Shown here: piece after piece, positions 41,856 to 45,000 of the stretch | Layout of the letters: each line of letters opens with the position of its first letter | Position numbering within the stretch: position 1 is the first letter of the stretch | Source of the DNA: Prorocentrum cordatum | Lineage: Eukaryota > Sar > Dinophyceae > Prorocentrales > Prorocentraceae | Direction: 5' to 3' | DNA length: 45,000 nucleotides | NCBI GenBank assembly: GCA_963575745.1 | Contig: CAUYUJ010016896.1 | Coordinates: 1-45,000, forward strand | Translations under genes and position numbers: made by a program | The notes under the pieces: generated by a model | Seen by the model: the letters and a program-made list of their open reading frames with translations, nothing else | What the model was told of the DNA's origin: nothing | Database searches by the model: none

Positions 41856-42670
41856 GCTTGCAATATGAGGCGGCACTCGCGGCCGCCTCGATTCAAAAAA
41901 AAAAAAAACATGCGCAAGCGTGGTCCACCCTGCAGCCAGCCGGCCACCCAGAAAAACACGAGAGGGCACGGACATTCACTGGGAGGCTGGGTCGTGAGCA
42001 CAAGCTCTCGAACTAAATAGTTACGGTGTGTGAGCGTTTTTGATATTCGGCGTTTCGACATTGGACGGAAGGGAGGGGGAAGGGGGGCGGGTCTGGCTCC
42101 GGACGTCTGCTTAATGCGAATGTTTGCAAAAGGGCGTCCATTATGGGGGAGGCTCCACCTGCTCGAAACAGACACCAAAAACAACCAAGGTCTACTCCAT
42201 GGGGGGAGGGGGGGTGCGAGGGCCCGCGCCGATCGGAAAAACATTGAATAAAAAACGATTACTATCGGAACCTGTTGGCAAGAGTGGTTCGAGATGGCTT
42301 ATCAACCCAGACACACTGCTTTCATCAGTTGGCACAAATAACATGCCTCAATTCTACTGTCCCAGCGCCACGACGGATTGACGAGAGAAAACCGACAACA
42401 GAAGAGCATTGGGTTTTCATTCTTTCAGCTTGAAATATGCGGCGGGATTCGCTGCCGCCTGGGTTTCGAAACAAGCGCACCGGCGTGGTCAACGAAGGCA
42501 CGGGGATTCACTTCACCGCGGGGGTTGTGTCGGGAGCACAAGCCTCCGTGCCAAACGGTTGCGGCATCGAAGCCTGTCTGCAAACACGTTCCGAGGCGGC
42601 CTTTCAACTTAGACACACTGCGTTCATCCGCTGGGACAGGGAACGTGCCTCAATTACTCTGGATCGCTTA
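41856..42670. repeat. Pairs of short direct repeats; no gene recognised
   Basis: CTTGCAATATGAGGCGGCAC (41858) resembles CTTGAAATATGCGGCGGGAT (42428) and continues CGCGGCCGCCT / CGCTGCCGCCT. AGACACACTGCTTTCATC (42309) resembles AGACACACTGCGTTCATC (42611), each followed by GTGCCTCAATT or ATGCCTCAATT. The 42033-42253 element lies between the first pair. Confidence 0.55.
42033..42253 (+). mobile_element. ~220-bp dispersed element, copy 2
   Basis: Aligns end to end with 1663-1884 (TTCGACATTGGACGGAAGGG, CCACCTGCTCGAAACAGACA, GGTGCGAGGGCCCGCGCCGA). It begins GTTTTTGATATTCGGCG and ends with the complement of GTTTTTCCGATCGGCG, a near-perfect terminal inverted repeat. Confidence 0.75.
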
Positions 42671-43454
42671 ATAATCGCCCCCCCTTGGAGTGCCCAGGGG
42701 GGTTGGCCGCGGCGCGTCCGCGGGGGTGCCAGGGGGGTCTGGGGTTCGTTCCCTTCCCCGCCGGGGCGCGGGGTGGTGCGGGGGGGGGTTGGCCGCGCCG
42801 CGTTGTCACGTTTGTCAAGCCCTGGTTGATCAATAATGAGGGGGCCCTGGGACACACAAATAAATGCACACAAAGAACCGGATCCACCACATTTCCCCAT
42901 ATTTTCTGGGTTTTCGTCTTCCCCCCACTTCCCATATGTTCCCACATGTTTGGGGAAATCGTCGATTACTTGTGTCTGTGTGTTTTTTCCCTTGATCAAT
43001 GAGAGGTTCGGAGCAGCTCTCCCGACCCGAGACCGCGGCGAAGTAGCGAGAGAGGCGATCGGCAACAAGCAGGCCCTTAAGCTCCTTCCCTCTGCCGGCT
43101 GCCAGTCCCAGTCCGCGGGGGGGCACTCGCGCTGCCGCACGGGTCTCTCTTAAAAGGCGGGGTGCACCGCCGTGGCCAGCGGGCGGCCGGCTGGCCTCCA
43201 AGGGAACCACACGAGTGGGCGCGGCACTCCGCCGAGTCTGCCTGAAGATTGGCGTAGGTCGGGCCTGTGACAAATTAGAAAATATGTTTCAATCATGCTC
43301 AAAATCAATAATAAAAAAAAAAAAAAAAAAAAACGTCCCCAGACTATGTTTCGACTAGTTGGGAATATTCCTCCTGTAGAGGGACAGGCCCGCCTTAGAA
43401 ATACGCCATCTCAGGGCGGGCGGGTGGATGTACCCCCCGGGGCGAAGAGAAGCA
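42671..43454. other. No gene recognised; ends near a 21-A tract
   Basis: GGGGGGTTGGCCGCG occurs twice (42698 and 42784). An A21 run at 43313-43333 follows AATAATA and could be the poly(A) end of a retroposed transcript on the plus strand, but no coding source was identified upstream. Confidence 0.4.
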
Positions 43455-44081
43455 TCAGGGTGCAGGCCGAGCCGAGTGGGAGCGCAGCCGAAGAAGGCAC
43501 TCCTCAGCTCTCTTGGCCGGCCAGCCGCCGCCACTTGTGAAGAGCCAGGCCACGCCACGAGCGGCAGACCTGCGAGGCAGCGAGCTCGCCAGGCCACGCC
43601 ACGAGCGTGCGATGTCACGCAGACCGTCGAGGCCGCCAGGAAACTGAGCGCGCCTCCTCAAACCTCTCGCCGGACATGAAAGGCCTGGTGCCAACGACAC
43701 GCTGCGCCTCTCCGTGTCGTGGCCCCCTGAAGCCTGCGGAGGGGCCCGATTCCGGAAGTCTCGCGATTCTCCATGGCGGCTGGCTTCTGTTGGTGGCGCA
43801 TCCGTTCCAATGCACTCGCGCTGCAGCGTGCCGCCTGCCTCCCGTCCCCCGCCGCCGCAGCCTCTCGTGGGTGGAGGGGCCCTCGGAGTCCGAGAACACG
43901 CGAGGCGCACCGGAGACGCGACGGAGGCGCCGGCCGCGGATGCGCCAGGTCTCGGAGGCCTCGGCCCCGAGCCCGCGACCGCGTGAAACGTGGCGTGGTA
44001 GCGTGGAGCCCCCTTACGTCGCCAGCCGCGATCCAAGCGTGGAGCCCCCTTACTTCTCCAGGGGGGGGGGCTCCACCTCCT
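43455..44081. repeat. No gene recognised; two short duplications
   Basis: CCAGGCCACGCCACGAGCG occurs at 43546 and 43590. GCGTGGAGCCCCCTTAC occurs at 44000 and 44038. The 421-codon minus-strand frame across 43455-44720 crosses the CTC array and the foldback element and is not convincing. Confidence 0.5.
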
Positions 44082-44165
44082 CTTTCTCCTCCTCCTCCTC
44101 CTCCTCCTCCTCCTCCTCCTCCTCGCCCTCCTTAATGCTCCTCCTCCTCCTCCTCCTCCTCCCGA
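44082..44165. repeat. (CTC)n microsatellite
   Basis: CTC trinucleotides with TTT, GCC and TTAATG interruptions. It reads as poly-Ser or poly-Glu. Confidence 0.95.
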
Positions 44166-44444
44166 CGACGGCCCTCGCAGCACATCCCACCCCAGCACTA
44201 GGGGGTCCAGCTTGCGGGGCTCTACGGACAACCGCCCACCTACCATTGAACATCTCTGGGGATGCACACCTGGCTCTGGCCTCCAGCGGCCCCCGCTGGG
44301 AAACGGCAGCAGGAAGCCTGGCTCAGGAGTGACCGCGGTGCCGCTGGAGCCCGTGGCGCCTGCGCGCGCACCTGAGCCCCGAGCTGGTGCATCTGTTCGG
44401 CGATCCTTCCCACCTTGTGGCACCGCCGGACTGAATTGCACGTC

Positions 44445-44575
44445 GACGCCGCCGATGCATCGCCGACGCCGACGGTGCATCGCCGGCGCATGGCGGATGC
44501 ATCGCGGATGCATCGGCGATGCATCGGCGATGCGGCGCGACCCTCCGACCCCACCCAGGAGGCCTGCGTAAACGC
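44445..44575. mobile_element. Partial third copy of the GATGCATCGGC inverted-repeat element
   Basis: Contains CCGATGCATCGCC, GGATGCATCGCGGATGCATC and GGCGATGCATCGGCGATGCG. It ends GCGCGACCCTCCGACCCCAC then CCAGGAGGCCT, the complement of the family terminus (AGGCCTCCTGGGTGGGGTCG). The left terminus is not present. Confidence 0.6.
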
Positions 44576-44648
44576 ACACTCGGCCAACACGTGCCCCGAG
44601 GATCAGCAGCGCCTCAGCCTCAGCCTCAGCATCCCTGTCTTCGGATAC

Positions 44649-44817
44649 ACGCAAGAGTGACCCTGGGTAAGAGTGACCTCTGGTGCGCGGTTTTTTGGGG
44701 GCCGCGGAAGAGCCGAGCACAGGCGCGCAAGACGCCAGTGCTGCCTCGCGTTAGGCGACCGGGGGACCCCCGTGGGCCCGCATCAAAGGTCACTCCGGCC
44801 AAGGGTCACTCTTACGT
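44649..44817. mobile_element. ~170-bp foldback element with GTAAGAGTGACCCT-type ends
   Basis: The left arm (44649-44679) reads ACGCAAGAGTGACCCTGGGT then AAGAGTGACCT. The right arm (44787-44817), complemented, reads ACGTAAGAGTGACCCTTGGC then CGGAGTGACCT. About 25 of 31 positions pair. The centre is a ~107-bp GC-rich stretch. No coding was seen. Confidence 0.75.
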
Positions 44818-45000
44818 GCAGTCGATGTCTCGACGAGCAGGACGACGACCACACGAGGGCGCAGGCGCCTCGAGGAGCGCGGGCGGCGTCGGGGCTCTGC
44901 CGGTCTCGGATCGTCGGCCCCCGGCCCGAACCGACATGGCTGACGGGCGCGCGCGGGCCTGGCACGCCGCCGCCGACGCCGTCGTCTGTCGGGGGGGGCG
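44818..45000. other. No gene recognised at the right edge
   Basis: GC-rich end of the window (CGCCGCCGACGCCG-rich). Too short to judge. Confidence 0.4.

Noticed and set aside
43313-43333. Poly(A) tail of a processed gene
   Set aside because: The A21 run follows AATAATA, but no coding sequence or target duplication was found upstream, so it may be a plain A-tract.

Overview
The window looks like nuclear DNA of a dinoflagellate. It is GC-rich, gene-sparse and full of simple repeats and foldback elements. The one clear gene is split by introns with GA or GC donors and AG|G acceptors, a known dinoflagellate pattern. A transposase relic carries a stretch like the dinoflagellate spliced leader just upstream. 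Species cannot be fixed from sequence alone; the high GC would suit a Prorocentrum-like genome, which is inference.

Left end (1-3470, minus strand): one well-supported multi-exon gene, an N-terminally lipidated-looking PDZ domain fused to a class I haem peroxidase (ascorbate peroxidase / cytochrome c peroxidase type). Four exons join in frame and the gene runs off the left edge. Its three introns hold repeats, and intron 3 is bounded by a perfect 12-bp terminal inverted repeat, as expected of a transposon-like intron ('introner'). 4228-5853 has unassigned coding-like pieces and 5964-7736 is a decayed LINE-type reverse transcriptase, both minus strand.

8150-11935 is mostly microsatellite and short-unit repeat. 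12149-17620 (minus strand) is a graveyard of mobile-element genes: an ISXO2-like transposase broken by two TAG codons and a frameshift and bracketed by ~125-bp direct repeats; a broken P-loop NTPase-like gene whose Walker A lysine is lost; and an unassigned reading frame. 18392-19650 has lysine/arginine-rich, coiled-coil-like coding pieces.

19683-25460 alternates GGA/CCT/GAT microsatellites with foldback elements and a 340-bp tandem duplication; one orphan terminal exon sits at 24617-24721. 25676-31400 (plus strand) is a broken run of coding-like sequence, including the motif VI region of a UPF1/DNA2-like helicase, interrupted by three copies of a ~186-bp inverted-repeat element, one with a perfect 6-bp target duplication. 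32233-39690 is almost all satellite: a ~630-bp AGT array, composite pentamer/hexamer satellites, a 1.1-kb GAC array, and a ~90-bp minisatellite organised into a 618-bp higher-order repeat. 39690-45000 holds further foldback elements, CT-rich tracts and a 21-A tract, with no convincing gene.

Main interest: the PDZ-peroxidase fusion with its non-canonical, repeat-bounded introns, and several short inverted-repeat element families (186 bp, 246 bp, ~220 bp, ~120 bp, ~170 bp) that can be defined from this window alone.
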